Source: an uncultured Mesonia sp. (GTDB lineage Bacteria; Bacteroidota; Bacteroidia; Flavobacteriales; Flavobacteriaceae). From it: a DNA stretch of 64,000 nt. Positions 35,522 to 44,340 of this stretch are shown one piece after another. The stretch is from contig CANMOY010000005.1 of the NCBI GenBank assembly GCA_947499595.1, forward strand, positions 62,001 to 126,000. The letters are read 5' to 3'. Position 1 is the first letter of the stretch. Each line of letters starts with the position of its first letter. A program made the position numbers and the translations under genes. Below the pieces are notes generated by a model that saw nothing but the letters and a program-made list of their open reading frames with translations, was not told the DNA's origin and ran no database searches.

Positions 35522-36637
35522 TTATGTTTTAACATCTAAAGCATCGCGTAAAGCATTTCCTATTAGCATAAAGGCCATGACCAAACTCATGATGGCTAAT
35601 CCAGGAACCAATGCCAAGTAGGGTTTGCCTAGCAAAATATAACTGTAATGATCTTTGATCATACCGCCCCAACTTGGTGTGGGCGGTTGAGCACCTATAC
35701 CCAAGAAACTCAATCCGCTTTCAATTAAAATGGCTGCCGCAAAATTAGCTGCAGAGATAACAATTAAAGGCGCTATTACTTGAGGTAAGATATGCTTTAA
35801 AATTACTCTGCTGTGCGAGTAACCCAATGCCTTAGCAGCCGTTATATATTGTAATTTTTTCACTCCCATCACCTGCCCGCGAACTACTCGCGCCACCTCA
35901 ACCCACATCGTTAAACCTACAGCAATAAAAACTTGCCAAAAACCTTTACCCAAAGCTAAGGTAATGGCTATTACCAATAGTAGAGTGGGTATAGACCACA
36001 TCACGTTAATCAACCACATAATAGTGGCATCTATAAAACCACCAAAATATCCCGCAAGCGCACCCAGACTAAGTCCTATTATCAATGAAATAAAAACGGC
36101 AACAAAACCGATAGATAGTGAGATTCTACTCCCAACCAATAAGCGACTAAATAAATCTCTACCGTATTTATCTGTACCCAATAGAAATGTATGTTTTTTA
36201 ACAAACACCTCTTGTATATCCTCTAAATTTGTCAATCCATTAAAGCGAGAAAGATCAAAACGCTGGGGCAAGCCTAAAGAAGTTTGTGTATCTTTTTTAT
36301 ATGGGTAAACCAAAACTTCATTTTTTTCAATTTTTAACTGACTAAATGGGATTTGTTGTGGCGTATCCTCTTCACCCAATAACCATTCCCAGTTGTTTTT
36401 GTGGTGATCACCACTTCTCTGCGGGAGGATTAACATTTCAACTTTAAATCCTGGTGGCTGAGAATGAATGCTCAGATTCATCGTATTTGCATTGACTGAG
36501 CTGTCTGGCGCTATAACATATGCGAAAAGAGCCATAAACCCAATGACCATGATATAAATCAAACAAAAAACACCCCAAAAATTTGACTTAAATTTTTGGA
36601 GTGCCATTTTGGTTGGTGACCCAGACTCGTATTGCAT
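35522..36637 (-). CDS. DppC/OppC-type ABC transporter permease
   Basis: A 371-residue inner membrane permease. After the first membrane segment (residues about 20-40) comes an extended non-membrane domain of about 130 residues. The five core membrane segments then follow with the binding-protein-dependent EAA-type loop AAKALGYSHSRVILKHILP. The FLLGTDKYGRDLFSRLL segment is a DppC signature. No ATPase, partner permease or solute-binding protein gene lies nearby, so the complex must be encoded elsewhere. Its start overlaps the prc stop by one base; an internal ATG at 36607 is an alternative. Confidence 0.88.
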   Translation of the reverse strand: MQYESGSPTKMALQKFKSNFWGVFCLIYIMVIGFMALFAYVIAPDSSVNANTMNLSIHSQPPGFKVEMLILPQRSGDHHKNNWEWLLGEEDTPQQIPFSQLKIEKNEVLVYPYKKDTQTSLGLPQRFDLSRFNGLTNLEDIQEVFVKKHTFLLGTDKYGRDLFSRLLVGSRISLSIGFVAVFISLIIGLSLGALAGYFGGFIDATIMWLINVMWSIPTLLLVIAITLALGKGFWQVFIAVGLTMWVEVARVVRGQVMGVKKLQYITAAKALGYSHSRVILKHILPQVIAPLIVISAANFAAAILIESGLSFLGIGAQPPTPSWGGMIKDHYSYILLGKPYLALVPGLAIMSLVMAFMLIGNALRDALDVKT

Positions 36638-38799
36638 TAGTCTCTAAAGTTTGCAGCTGTTTTCTTGTTTTGGCTGCCTGCACCCAGGTCTTCTAAAACA
36701 AAAATAGCTTCTTCTACATACACATCTTTACTCAAATTTTTATGCCAGCGTTTTCTCTTCTCTTGCAAGGTAGTATCGGTTGCAAACAACATTTCCTCTA
36801 CCGGTAAAGATGAAAAACTCAAATTGGTTTTATAATCGTTTATACTTTCGAACTCCTCAAATACAGCCTCACTCTGTTCTAAATCTGCTTTATACTCTTC
36901 GTAATTTATACTGTATTGATTTAAATCTCTTTGCGCTTTAATCCACTTTGCGTTTTTATCGATTAAATTAAACTGTTTATTTTGAGCAATTCTGCTTTTA
37001 CTTTTTGCAATCACAGCATCAATATCATCGTATCCATCCCATAAACTATAATTCGCTGGTTGTATTTGGTCCCAAGGCAAGGGGTTGTTTAGATCTTTCT
37101 CTCCAAGATCTATGTAACTGTATTTATCGGGCACTACCACATCGCTTTTTACTCCTTCTAATTGGGTAGAACCTCCATTGATTCTGTAAAACTTCTGGCG
37201 TGTAACTTTCAAAGCTCCCATATCTCCCAAATCGCTATTTCGCATCCATCTATTTAGGTCAATTACACCTTGCACGGTACCTTTACCATAGGTTTGTTTG
37301 CCACCAATAATTACGGCGCGCTTATAATCTTGCATCGCTGCGGCTAAAATTTCTGAAGCTGAAGCAGATAGCTCATTTACCAAAATTACCAACGGACCGT
37401 CCCATAGTACTTCGCCATCTTTATCTTTTAAAATCTCTTTGCGTTTATCACCGTCTTGAACTTGAACTACTGGTCCTTTCTCTATAAAAAGTCCGGCAAT
37501 ATCAACAACGGTAGATAAAGAACCTCCCCCGTTATTTCTCAAGTCAATCACCAAACCGTCCATATTTTCTTTCTTGAGTTCAATTATTTCTTTGCGCACA
37601 TCGCTAGCCGCATTACGTTCATTGGCATCATTTATATTAAAGTAAAACTTTGGCAAATAAATAAGACCAAATTTCTGATCGTCTTTTTCTACCATAGCGC
37701 TTTTGGCATAAGTCTCTTCAATTTCCACCACATCACGAACAATTGAAATTTCTTCAATAGCTCCCGACACCTTTTTAACCGTAAGATGTACGGTGGTGCC
37801 TTTTGGACCTTTTATTAAACCTACAGCATCATCCAATCGCATTCCTGAGATATCAACGGCCTTTTCTTCATCTTCCTGCCTTACCTTTTGAATTACATCG
37901 CCAACCTCAAGTTCTTCTCCTCTCCAGGCGGGACCTCCAGAGATTACATCCATAATTTTAATCTCGTCCATCTTTTTTTGCAAGCGAGCACCAATACCCT
38001 CTAGACTACCAGACATTTGTATATCAAAGCGTTCTTTGTCTTGCGGTGCAAAATAAAACGAATGCGGATCAAAACCTTCTACAATGGCATTGACATAAAC
38101 GGTAAACCAATCTTTGCGTTCTAAATCACCTGTCAAATCAAAAAACTCATCTAAAGAATTTTTCACCTTCTCTCGTGCTTCTTGCTCCAACTCCTTGTCT
38201 ATTTTTTCAACAAAATCTTCAGTTTCTTTTTCTTTCTTTAGCTTTTGCTCTTCTTTTAGGTCATAAAAGTAACCTAGGGTTGAATATTTTAATTGCTTAC
38301 GCCAGCGTTCTTTTATTTCTCGCTTAGAGCTGGCAAAAGGTAAATTTTCATAATCTAGATTAATACTTTCTTTTTCCGAAAAATCAAAAGGCTCGTTTAA
38401 TATTTCGGTGTAATACGATTTAGAATCTTCAATACGCTTTAGAAAACGTTCATAAACCAAATTAAAGAAATCTATATTTCTCGATCTTATCTGATCATCT
38501 ATTTGCTCTTCATACACCGAAAAATCACCTATATCTGCTGTGGTAAAATAGCGCTTTCGCGGATCGATTTTATTTAAAAAATCATCATAAACAGATTGTG
38601 AAAATTGATCGTTTATATTTTTGGGGTCATAATGACCTTTTTCTAAAACATAAGTAATTAACTCAATAAGAACTTGGTCTTTATCTGAGTTTTCATCGGC
38701 ATCAAACTTTTTGGTGGTAAAACTACAGGAGGCAACCGCAAACAGCAACCCAAGTAACCATATAATTGAATTTCTTTTCATAAACGTTTTTATTTTCAT
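36637..38799 (-). CDS. prc: C-terminal processing protease (Prc/Tsp), lipoprotein
   Basis: A predicted 720-residue periplasmic protease. The N-terminus is lipoprotein-like with FAVASC. A long helical region follows, then a PDZ domain (GSLEGIGARLQ onward) and an S41 serine protease domain with NELSASASEI (nucleophile Ser) and GKQTYGKGTVQ (general-base Lys). The C-terminal DUF3340-like region is helical. It degrades or trims proteins with unstructured C-termini. The frame is open to 38823; I prefer the ATG at 38799, though 38781 would also keep the signal. It is divergent from surE. Confidence 0.92.
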   Translation of the reverse strand: MKIKTFMKRNSIIWLLGLLFAVASCSFTTKKFDADENSDKDQVLIELITYVLEKGHYDPKNINDQFSQSVYDDFLNKIDPRKRYFTTADIGDFSVYEEQIDDQIRSRNIDFFNLVYERFLKRIEDSKSYYTEILNEPFDFSEKESINLDYENLPFASSKREIKERWRKQLKYSTLGYFYDLKEEQKLKKEKETEDFVEKIDKELEQEAREKVKNSLDEFFDLTGDLERKDWFTVYVNAIVEGFDPHSFYFAPQDKERFDIQMSGSLEGIGARLQKKMDEIKIMDVISGGPAWRGEELEVGDVIQKVRQEDEEKAVDISGMRLDDAVGLIKGPKGTTVHLTVKKVSGAIEEISIVRDVVEIEETYAKSAMVEKDDQKFGLIYLPKFYFNINDANERNAASDVRKEIIELKKENMDGLVIDLRNNGGGSLSTVVDIAGLFIEKGPVVQVQDGDKRKEILKDKDGEVLWDGPLVILVNELSASASEILAAAMQDYKRAVIIGGKQTYGKGTVQGVIDLNRWMRNSDLGDMGALKVTRQKFYRINGGSTQLEGVKSDVVVPDKYSYIDLGEKDLNNPLPWDQIQPANYSLWDGYDDIDAVIAKSKSRIAQNKQFNLIDKNAKWIKAQRDLNQYSINYEEYKADLEQSEAVFEEFESINDYKTNLSFSSLPVEEMLFATDTTLQEKRKRWHKNLSKDVYVEEAIFVLEDLGAGSQNKKTAANFRD

Positions 38800-39052
38800 A
38801 GAATTTCTTCTTACTACAAGCATAAAAATTATGCCAAGGTCTAAATTAAAAATAATAAATAGTTTTATTGAATAATCAGCTAATAAATTTTTGCTAAAAC
38901 AGCATTAGCTTAGCAGCCTAGGCTGAATAAGTATTTTGCATTAATCGGTTTAACCGAAACAAGGCATAGCCGTAAAAATAATTGAATTTATCACTTAATA
39001 GCTACTTTAATCGTAGTTTCTATCAATTTGCTTATTTTAGCTTAAAAAAAGA

Positions 39053-39835
39053 ATGGAAGACAAAAGGCCTTTGATTCTCGTTACCAATGACGACGGGATT
39101 ACTGCACCAGGAATACGCACACTTATAAAAATAATGAATAAACTTGGAGATGTGGTAGTGGTGGCTCCAGATAGTCCGCAAAGCGGAATGGGACATGCCA
39201 TTACGTTAAATGATAACCTCTATTGCGACCCGTTAAACGTTGAAGAAACGGCCAATCATTTAGAGTATAGCTGTTCGGGAACCCCTGCTGACTGCGTAAA
39301 AATAGCCAAGCAGGAAATTTTAAAGCGTAAACCAGATTTATGCGTGAGTGGTATTAATCACGGCTCAAACGCCTCAATAAATGTGATTTATTCTGGCACT
39401 ATGAGTGCAGCCGTAGAGGCCGGTTTAGAAGGCATACCTGCTATAGGCTTTTCTTTATTAGATTACAGTCTGACGGCCGATTTTTCTCCTTGTGAGGATT
39501 TTGTGGAACGCATTGCTCGTAATGTTTTAGAAAATAAACTACCCCCTGGTGTGGTTCTAAATGTAAATATACCTAAGCTCAAACGAGAGGAGATTAAAGG
39601 AATTAAGGTTTGTAGACAAGCAAAAGCGCATTGGCGTGAAGAATTTGACAAACGCACCAATCCGCAAGGTAGAGATTATTACTGGCTTACCGGCACTTTT
39701 ATAAACGAAGATGAAGGCGAAGATACAGATGAGTGGGCTCTGGCTAATAATTATATTTCGCTTGTACCTATACAGTTTGACCTTACTGCTCACAAAGCCA
39801 TTAACACCATAAATAACTGGAATTTAAATGATTAA
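39053..39835 (+). CDS. surE: 5'/3'-nucleotidase SurE
   Basis: A 260-residue metal-dependent phosphatase acting on nucleoside monophosphates. The metal site is the N-terminal ILVTNDDGITAPGI, and the following VVAPDSPQSGMGHAIT and SGINHGSNASINVIYSGTMSAA segments are family signatures. It heads a run of five same-strand genes ending with comEC. Its stop overlaps the next gene by eight bases. Confidence 0.96.
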   Translation: MEDKRPLILVTNDDGITAPGIRTLIKIMNKLGDVVVVAPDSPQSGMGHAITLNDNLYCDPLNVEETANHLEYSCSGTPADCVKIAKQEILKRKPDLCVSGINHGSNASINVIYSGTMSAAVEAGLEGIPAIGFSLLDYSLTADFSPCEDFVERIARNVLENKLPPGVVLNVNIPKLKREEIKGIKVCRQAKAHWREEFDKRTNPQGRDYYWLTGTFINEDEGEDTDEWALANNYISLVPIQFDLTAHKAINTINNWNLND

Positions 39836-40109
39836 AAAGGAGATATTTATCGGTTTTGTTGTTGGAATTTTTGCCAACATGGCCGGACTATTTATGTATT
39901 TATATTTTTTTTCAGAATATAAAGTTGAGACTTCTTTGACTATGGCTTATGAAAATGGCGTACTAGGAAATGTTATCGCCTTGGGTGCAATTGCTAATTT
40001 TTTACCATTTTTTGTATACATTAAAAAAAATAGAATATACCGTGCTCGCGGTGTAATTTTAGCCACCTTACTTGCAGGCTTGAGTATTATATATTTTGAA
40101 TTTTTATAA
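39828..40109 (+). CDS. Small membrane protein of unknown function
   Basis: A 93-residue protein with three predicted membrane segments (IFIGFVVGIFANMAGLFMYL, VIALGAIANFLPFFVYI and GVILATLLAGLSIIYFEFL). I do not recognise a family. It overlaps the end of surE by eight bases and lpxB follows 12 bases later, so it is co-expressed with envelope genes. Conservation of this position in flavobacteria would support a role in lipid A or envelope formation, but nothing in the sequence shows it. Confidence 0.75.
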   Translation: MIKKEIFIGFVVGIFANMAGLFMYLYFFSEYKVETSLTMAYENGVLGNVIALGAIANFLPFFVYIKKNRIYRARGVILATLLAGLSIIYFEFL

Positions 40110-40121
40110 CCTCAAACGTTT

Positions 40122-41237
40122 ATGAAATATTATTTGATTGCAGGAGAAGCCTCGGGAGATTTGCACGCCGCCAATCTTATGAAGGCTTTATTAAAGCAGG
40201 ATGCAAAGGCAGAATTTCGATTTTGGGGAGGCGATTTGATGCAAGCTGTAGGCGGAAAGTTGGTAAAACATTACAGAGATTTAGCCTTTATGGGCTTTAT
40301 TGAAGTGGTAGCCAATTTAAAAACCATTTTTAAAAATATAAAAATTTGCAAAGCCGATATTAGTACTTTTCAACCAGACGTTATAATCTTTGTTGACTAT
40401 CCAGGCTTTAATTTTAGAATCGCCAAATGGGCCAAAAAACAAGGTTTTAAAACGCATTATTATATTTCTCCACAAATTTGGGCTTGGAAAGAAAACCGGA
40501 TTAAAGCCATTAAACGAGACATCGATGCCATGTATGTTATTTTGCCTTTTGAAAAAGATTTTTACGAGCAAAAGCATAAGTTTCCGGTGCACTTCGTAGG
40601 GCATCCTTTACTTGATGCCATAGATCAACGACCCTCGATTTCTCATCAAGCTTTTATCGCTGAACATAATTTAAACGATTTACCCATCATCGCTTTGCTG
40701 CCCGGTTCTCGACAGCAAGAAATTAGCAAAATGCTAAAAACCATGCTCGAAATGGTACCGCATTTTCCCGATTACCAATTTGTAATAGCCGGTGCCCCTA
40801 GTCAAGACCTAGCTTATTATGAGCAGTTTTTAGCTAAAAACAGGGTATCTGTTATCAACAATAAAATCTACGATTTGCTCGAGGTGTCTACCGCTGCACT
40901 TGTAACATCGGGTACAGCTACGCTCGAAACCGCTTTATTTAATATTCCAGAAGTGGTATGCTATAAAGGGAGTTATATTTCTTACCAAATCGCTAAACTC
41001 ATTATTAAGCTTAACTATATTTCTTTGGTGAACCTTATCATGGATAAGCCTGTTGTAACAGAGTTGATTCAGAACGATTTTAATCCGCGAAAGCTGCAAG
41101 AGGAATTGAATTTAATTCTCCAATCTACAAAACGTAAACAAGTCTTAGAAGATTATCAGCAGTTACGCAAAAAATTGGGAGGTCAAGGTGCCAGCGAAAG
41201 AACCGCCAAATTAATTTATAATTCAATAAAAGCATGA
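40122..41237 (+). CDS. lpxB: Lipid-A-disaccharide synthase LpxB
   Basis: A 371-residue GT19 enzyme that joins UDP-2,3-diacylglucosamine and lipid X into the lipid A disaccharide at the inner membrane. Signatures are LIAGEASGDLHAANLM at the N-terminus, FVDYPGFNFRIAKWAK, YYISPQIWAWKENR and the C-terminal LLPGSRQQEI and SGTATLETALFNIPEVVCY. The start overlaps nothing, and the stop overlaps the NlpC/P60 gene start by four bases. Confidence 0.96.
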   Translation: MKYYLIAGEASGDLHAANLMKALLKQDAKAEFRFWGGDLMQAVGGKLVKHYRDLAFMGFIEVVANLKTIFKNIKICKADISTFQPDVIIFVDYPGFNFRIAKWAKKQGFKTHYYISPQIWAWKENRIKAIKRDIDAMYVILPFEKDFYEQKHKFPVHFVGHPLLDAIDQRPSISHQAFIAEHNLNDLPIIALLPGSRQQEISKMLKTMLEMVPHFPDYQFVIAGAPSQDLAYYEQFLAKNRVSVINNKIYDLLEVSTAALVTSGTATLETALFNIPEVVCYKGSYISYQIAKLIIKLNYISLVNLIMDKPVVTELIQNDFNPRKLQEELNLILQSTKRKQVLEDYQQLRKKLGGQGASERTAKLIYNSIKA

Positions 41238-41710
41238 AAATAAAAGTCTTTTCTCTACTCTTACTTTTAATACTTTCTGCCTGTGGAAGCAAGCGCGAGG
41301 TGGCATCAAAAAATAATAAAAATAAAACCACAACCGAAAAGATCATTTCCTACGCCCGTAGTTTTGAAGGTACTCCATATAAATTTGGCGGAACCACGAA
41401 GCGGGGTATGGATTGCTCTGGGCTTATTTACACCTCATTTTTAAGTCAGGATATTAGCTTACCGCGTGTCTCTAGCGAAATGGCTAAAAAAGGGAAAACA
41501 CTTAGACAAAGAGAGATAAGACCTGGCGACTTGGTTTTTTTTAGAACAAATAAACGCCGTAGACGTATCAATCACGTTGGACTAGTAGTAAATCATAACA
41601 AATCTGGCATTTATTTTATACACTCTTCAACCTCTCGTGGTGTAATAGTATCAAAATTAGAGGAAAACTATTGGAAGAAGGCTTATGTTTTAGCAAAAAG
41701 GATTTTATAA
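41234..41710 (+). CDS. NlpC/P60 (C40) peptidase lipoprotein
   Basis: A 158-residue lipoprotein with lipobox LILSAC (Cys17). The C40 catalytic domain holds the nucleophile in TTKRGMDCSGLIYTSF and the histidine in INHVGLVVNH, and a third polar residue is expected shortly after. It likely cleaves the D-Glu-diamino acid bond in peptidoglycan stem peptides. It overlaps lpxB by four bases and lies 27 bases before comEC. Confidence 0.93.
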   Translation: MKIKVFSLLLLLILSACGSKREVASKNNKNKTTTEKIISYARSFEGTPYKFGGTTKRGMDCSGLIYTSFLSQDISLPRVSSEMAKKGKTLRQREIRPGDLVFFRTNKRRRRINHVGLVVNHNKSGIYFIHSSTSRGVIVSKLEENYWKKAYVLAKRIL

Positions 41711-41737
41711 ATTACTATTTTTGAGTAACTTAACCAA

Positions 41738-43759
41738 ATGAAGTTACTCAACACCTCTTTTTTGTGGCTTTTTCTTGCATTTGTAATAGGCATATTCTTA
41801 GGGCATAATTACACATGTAATTTTGACTTTGCTTTCTCTTTATTACTTGCCACCCTATTTAGTTGGTTAATTGTATTTCTTTACCAAAAGAGAAGTTGGT
41901 TACCCCTAAGAATTTTTAGTGTAACCAGTTTGATAACCTTCTTAGTTATAGGATTTTTTTGTGTCAAATTGCAAAAGCATTATTTATATCAAGAAATAAA
42001 AACACAACCTAACCAGCTCTTACATTTAAATTTAAAGCAAGAATTAAAAGGTTCAACTTCTTATAGCAACTATATTGCTCAAATTAAAAACCCAAGCGAT
42101 GTTAGGCAACATAGCCTCGTATTACTACGCGTATATCTGAAAGACAGTCTTGTAATTTATCAACCTGGAGATGTAATCATTACCAATACAAAATTAACCC
42201 CGTTAAAAGAGCCCCAATTTCCCGAACAGTTTAACTACAAACAATACTTAGCCAATAAACACGTGACACGGGAGACTCGGGTAGCTAGTAACGAAATTAT
42301 TCATCATAAAAATAGTAATCCAACTTGGGTAGACCACTCTGAAGTCATCAAAAAGAAAATAAACTATCAGCTTAAAAAAACTAAATTAAAGCCACGGCAT
42401 ATAGCTTTTATCAATGCTCTAGTTTTAGGAAATAAAGATCTTTTAGAGCGTAGCACTTATCAACAGTTTCAAAAAGCAGGTGTAGTTCACATATTGGCGG
42501 TATCTGGATTACACGTTGGGCTCATCGTTTTATTGTTGCAGGGAATTACCTATTTTTTAAAATATAATAAATGGACTCGGGCATTGCGCGTCCTGCTTAT
42601 AGTTATTGCTCTATGGTTGTATGCCTGGCTGGTTGGTTTTAGTCCTTCTATAACCCGTGCCGTAACGATGTTTAGTTTTTTTATTCTTCTTACTTTAAAT
42701 AAGCGGAAAACCAATGGGGTTACAAGTTTGGCGCTATCGGCTATGTTGTTACTGTTTATAGATCCTTGGTTGGTATTTGATGTTGGGTTTCAACTCAGTT
42801 ATTTTGCGGTAGCCTCTATATTATTTTTTTACCCAATTATTTATAACTTATTTTCTAAAAAGACCTGGTTGATTCGTAAGGCTTGGGCATTGGCCTCGGT
42901 TACCTTAAGTGCGCAAATAGGAGTACTGCCCTTTACGCTTTATTATTTTAATCAGATTCCAGGATTATTTCTTATTTCTAACCTAATGATTTTGCCCTTC
43001 CTATTTTTGGTGCTTCTTAGTTGCATCATAAGTATTTTGGGGAGCTTTTATTTTATTGAATTAGAATGGATTCAAGGGTTAACTGAACACATAATTGATG
43101 GTTTAATGTGGGTTATTGAGTTCATCGCCCGTCAAGATGCTTATTACTTTGACCACGTGTATTTTTCTGAATCCATGTTAGCTTTGTCTGTCTTTTCTTT
43201 TTTTAGCCTTATCGGATTTTTTTATAGTTCGCAAAAAAGAATATTCGGATTATTTACGCTGGGTGCTTTAATAGCCACACAATTGGTTTATATCATAGAC
43301 TATCAAAATGCCAAACAAATCCGTAAAGCTATGATTTTACCTTATTATAAAACCGGCACACTAGCTATTCATAACCGTAACGCCATTCAAATATACACCG
43401 ATTCTATTGTGCCTACAAAGGTTTTAAACAATTATAAAACTAAGTATTTCATCAACGATATTCAGCAAAATAAACGCTTAAATCGGGCTTTAGAAATAGA
43501 TGGTATATCGGTGCTACGTATTGACAGTGACTTATACGCAGAACCTTCTAAAACACCAGTAGACGTATTGTGGCTAAGTCATTCACCTCGTATAAATCTA
43601 GAACGAGTTATAAGACTTGTACAGCCTAAAACCATTGTAGCCGATCAAAGCAATTACAAAAGTTACGTTACCCGTTGGCAAAGAACTGCCTTAAAAGAAA
43701 AAATCCCTTTCTTTGACAGCGCAAAGAAAGGGACCTTTTACATAATGTCTAAACCTTAA
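41738..43759 (+). CDS. comEC: ComEC/Rec2-family DNA uptake channel
   Basis: A 673-residue multi-pass membrane protein. It contains an N-terminal soluble DUF4131-like region between the first membrane segments and a competence-type core with the family segment VHILAVSGLHVGLIVLLLQG and FSPSITRAVTMFSFF. The C-terminal region (after about residue 520) is too short and lacks the HxHxDH motif of a full metallo-beta-lactamase domain, as is common in this phylum. It presumably translocates single-stranded DNA during transformation, though other competence genes are not visible here. Its stop overlaps the convergent thioredoxin gene. Confidence 0.9.
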   Translation: MKLLNTSFLWLFLAFVIGIFLGHNYTCNFDFAFSLLLATLFSWLIVFLYQKRSWLPLRIFSVTSLITFLVIGFFCVKLQKHYLYQEIKTQPNQLLHLNLKQELKGSTSYSNYIAQIKNPSDVRQHSLVLLRVYLKDSLVIYQPGDVIITNTKLTPLKEPQFPEQFNYKQYLANKHVTRETRVASNEIIHHKNSNPTWVDHSEVIKKKINYQLKKTKLKPRHIAFINALVLGNKDLLERSTYQQFQKAGVVHILAVSGLHVGLIVLLLQGITYFLKYNKWTRALRVLLIVIALWLYAWLVGFSPSITRAVTMFSFFILLTLNKRKTNGVTSLALSAMLLLFIDPWLVFDVGFQLSYFAVASILFFYPIIYNLFSKKTWLIRKAWALASVTLSAQIGVLPFTLYYFNQIPGLFLISNLMILPFLFLVLLSCIISILGSFYFIELEWIQGLTEHIIDGLMWVIEFIARQDAYYFDHVYFSESMLALSVFSFFSLIGFFYSSQKRIFGLFTLGALIATQLVYIIDYQNAKQIRKAMILPYYKTGTLAIHNRNAIQIYTDSIVPTKVLNNYKTKYFINDIQQNKRLNRALEIDGISVLRIDSDLYAEPSKTPVDVLWLSHSPRINLERVIRLVQPKTIVADQSNYKSYVTRWQRTALKEKIPFFDSAKKGTFYIMSKP

Positions 43760-44295
43760 TCTTTAAATTCTCCCTTAAAGTTTTTTTGATAACTTGCCCA
43801 GGCCTCGCTCGTTTTTAAATTTTTGTAATCGTCGTTGGCAATCATCTTTAAATAAATCTCAAGCTGAGAAGGGGTATGATATCCCGCTACTGGAGAAATA
43901 ACTTCTCCTTTTTCATCAAAGAAGACCATACTAGGGTAAGCTGTAATTTTAAGAGCGTGAGCAAAAAGATGCTGACTATTTCTACCTTTTCTTCCCGGCT
44001 TATATTTTGGGTTTGTATAGGTGAAATCTTTATAGGTTACTTCCTCTGTTCCCTCTGCATTAAACTTCACCGGATAAAAATGTTTATTCACATACTGCGC
44101 AACTTGCTTATTACTAAATGTGTTTTTATCTAGCAATTTACAAGGTCCACACCAATCGGTATAAACATCCATAAAGATCTTCTTTGGATTTTCTTTTTGA
44201 GCTTCTAAAGCTTCATTCATGGTCATCCAATTGATTTCTTGGGCTTGCGTGCTAAAACTAAGTAATAAAACTAGCGCCCCTATTATTTTTTTCAT
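43756..44295 (-). CDS. Periplasmic thioredoxin-fold protein (DUF255-like)
   Basis: A 179-residue protein with a signal peptide ending at FSTQAQ. The thioredoxin fold carries an intact CxxC in YTDWCGPCKLLDKNTF and the cis-proline segment ITAYPSMVFFD. It probably reduces or isomerises disulfides in the periplasm. It is the last gene of the peptide-use operon on the minus strand and overlaps the convergent comEC stop by four bases. Confidence 0.9.
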   Translation of the reverse strand: MKKIIGALVLLLSFSTQAQEINWMTMNEALEAQKENPKKIFMDVYTDWCGPCKLLDKNTFSNKQVAQYVNKHFYPVKFNAEGTEEVTYKDFTYTNPKYKPGRKGRNSQHLFAHALKITAYPSMVFFDEKGEVISPVAGYHTPSQLEIYLKMIANDDYKNLKTSEAWASYQKNFKGEFKD

Positions 44296-44340
44296 ACGAT
44301 AAATTTTAATGCATTAAGAAACAATTATTGTTCCACTTTT

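Noticed and set aside
43720..43745. TTTCTTTGACAGCGCAAAGAAA inverted repeat near the comEC end
   Set aside because: It lies inside coding sequence and has no T run; more likely chance than a terminator.
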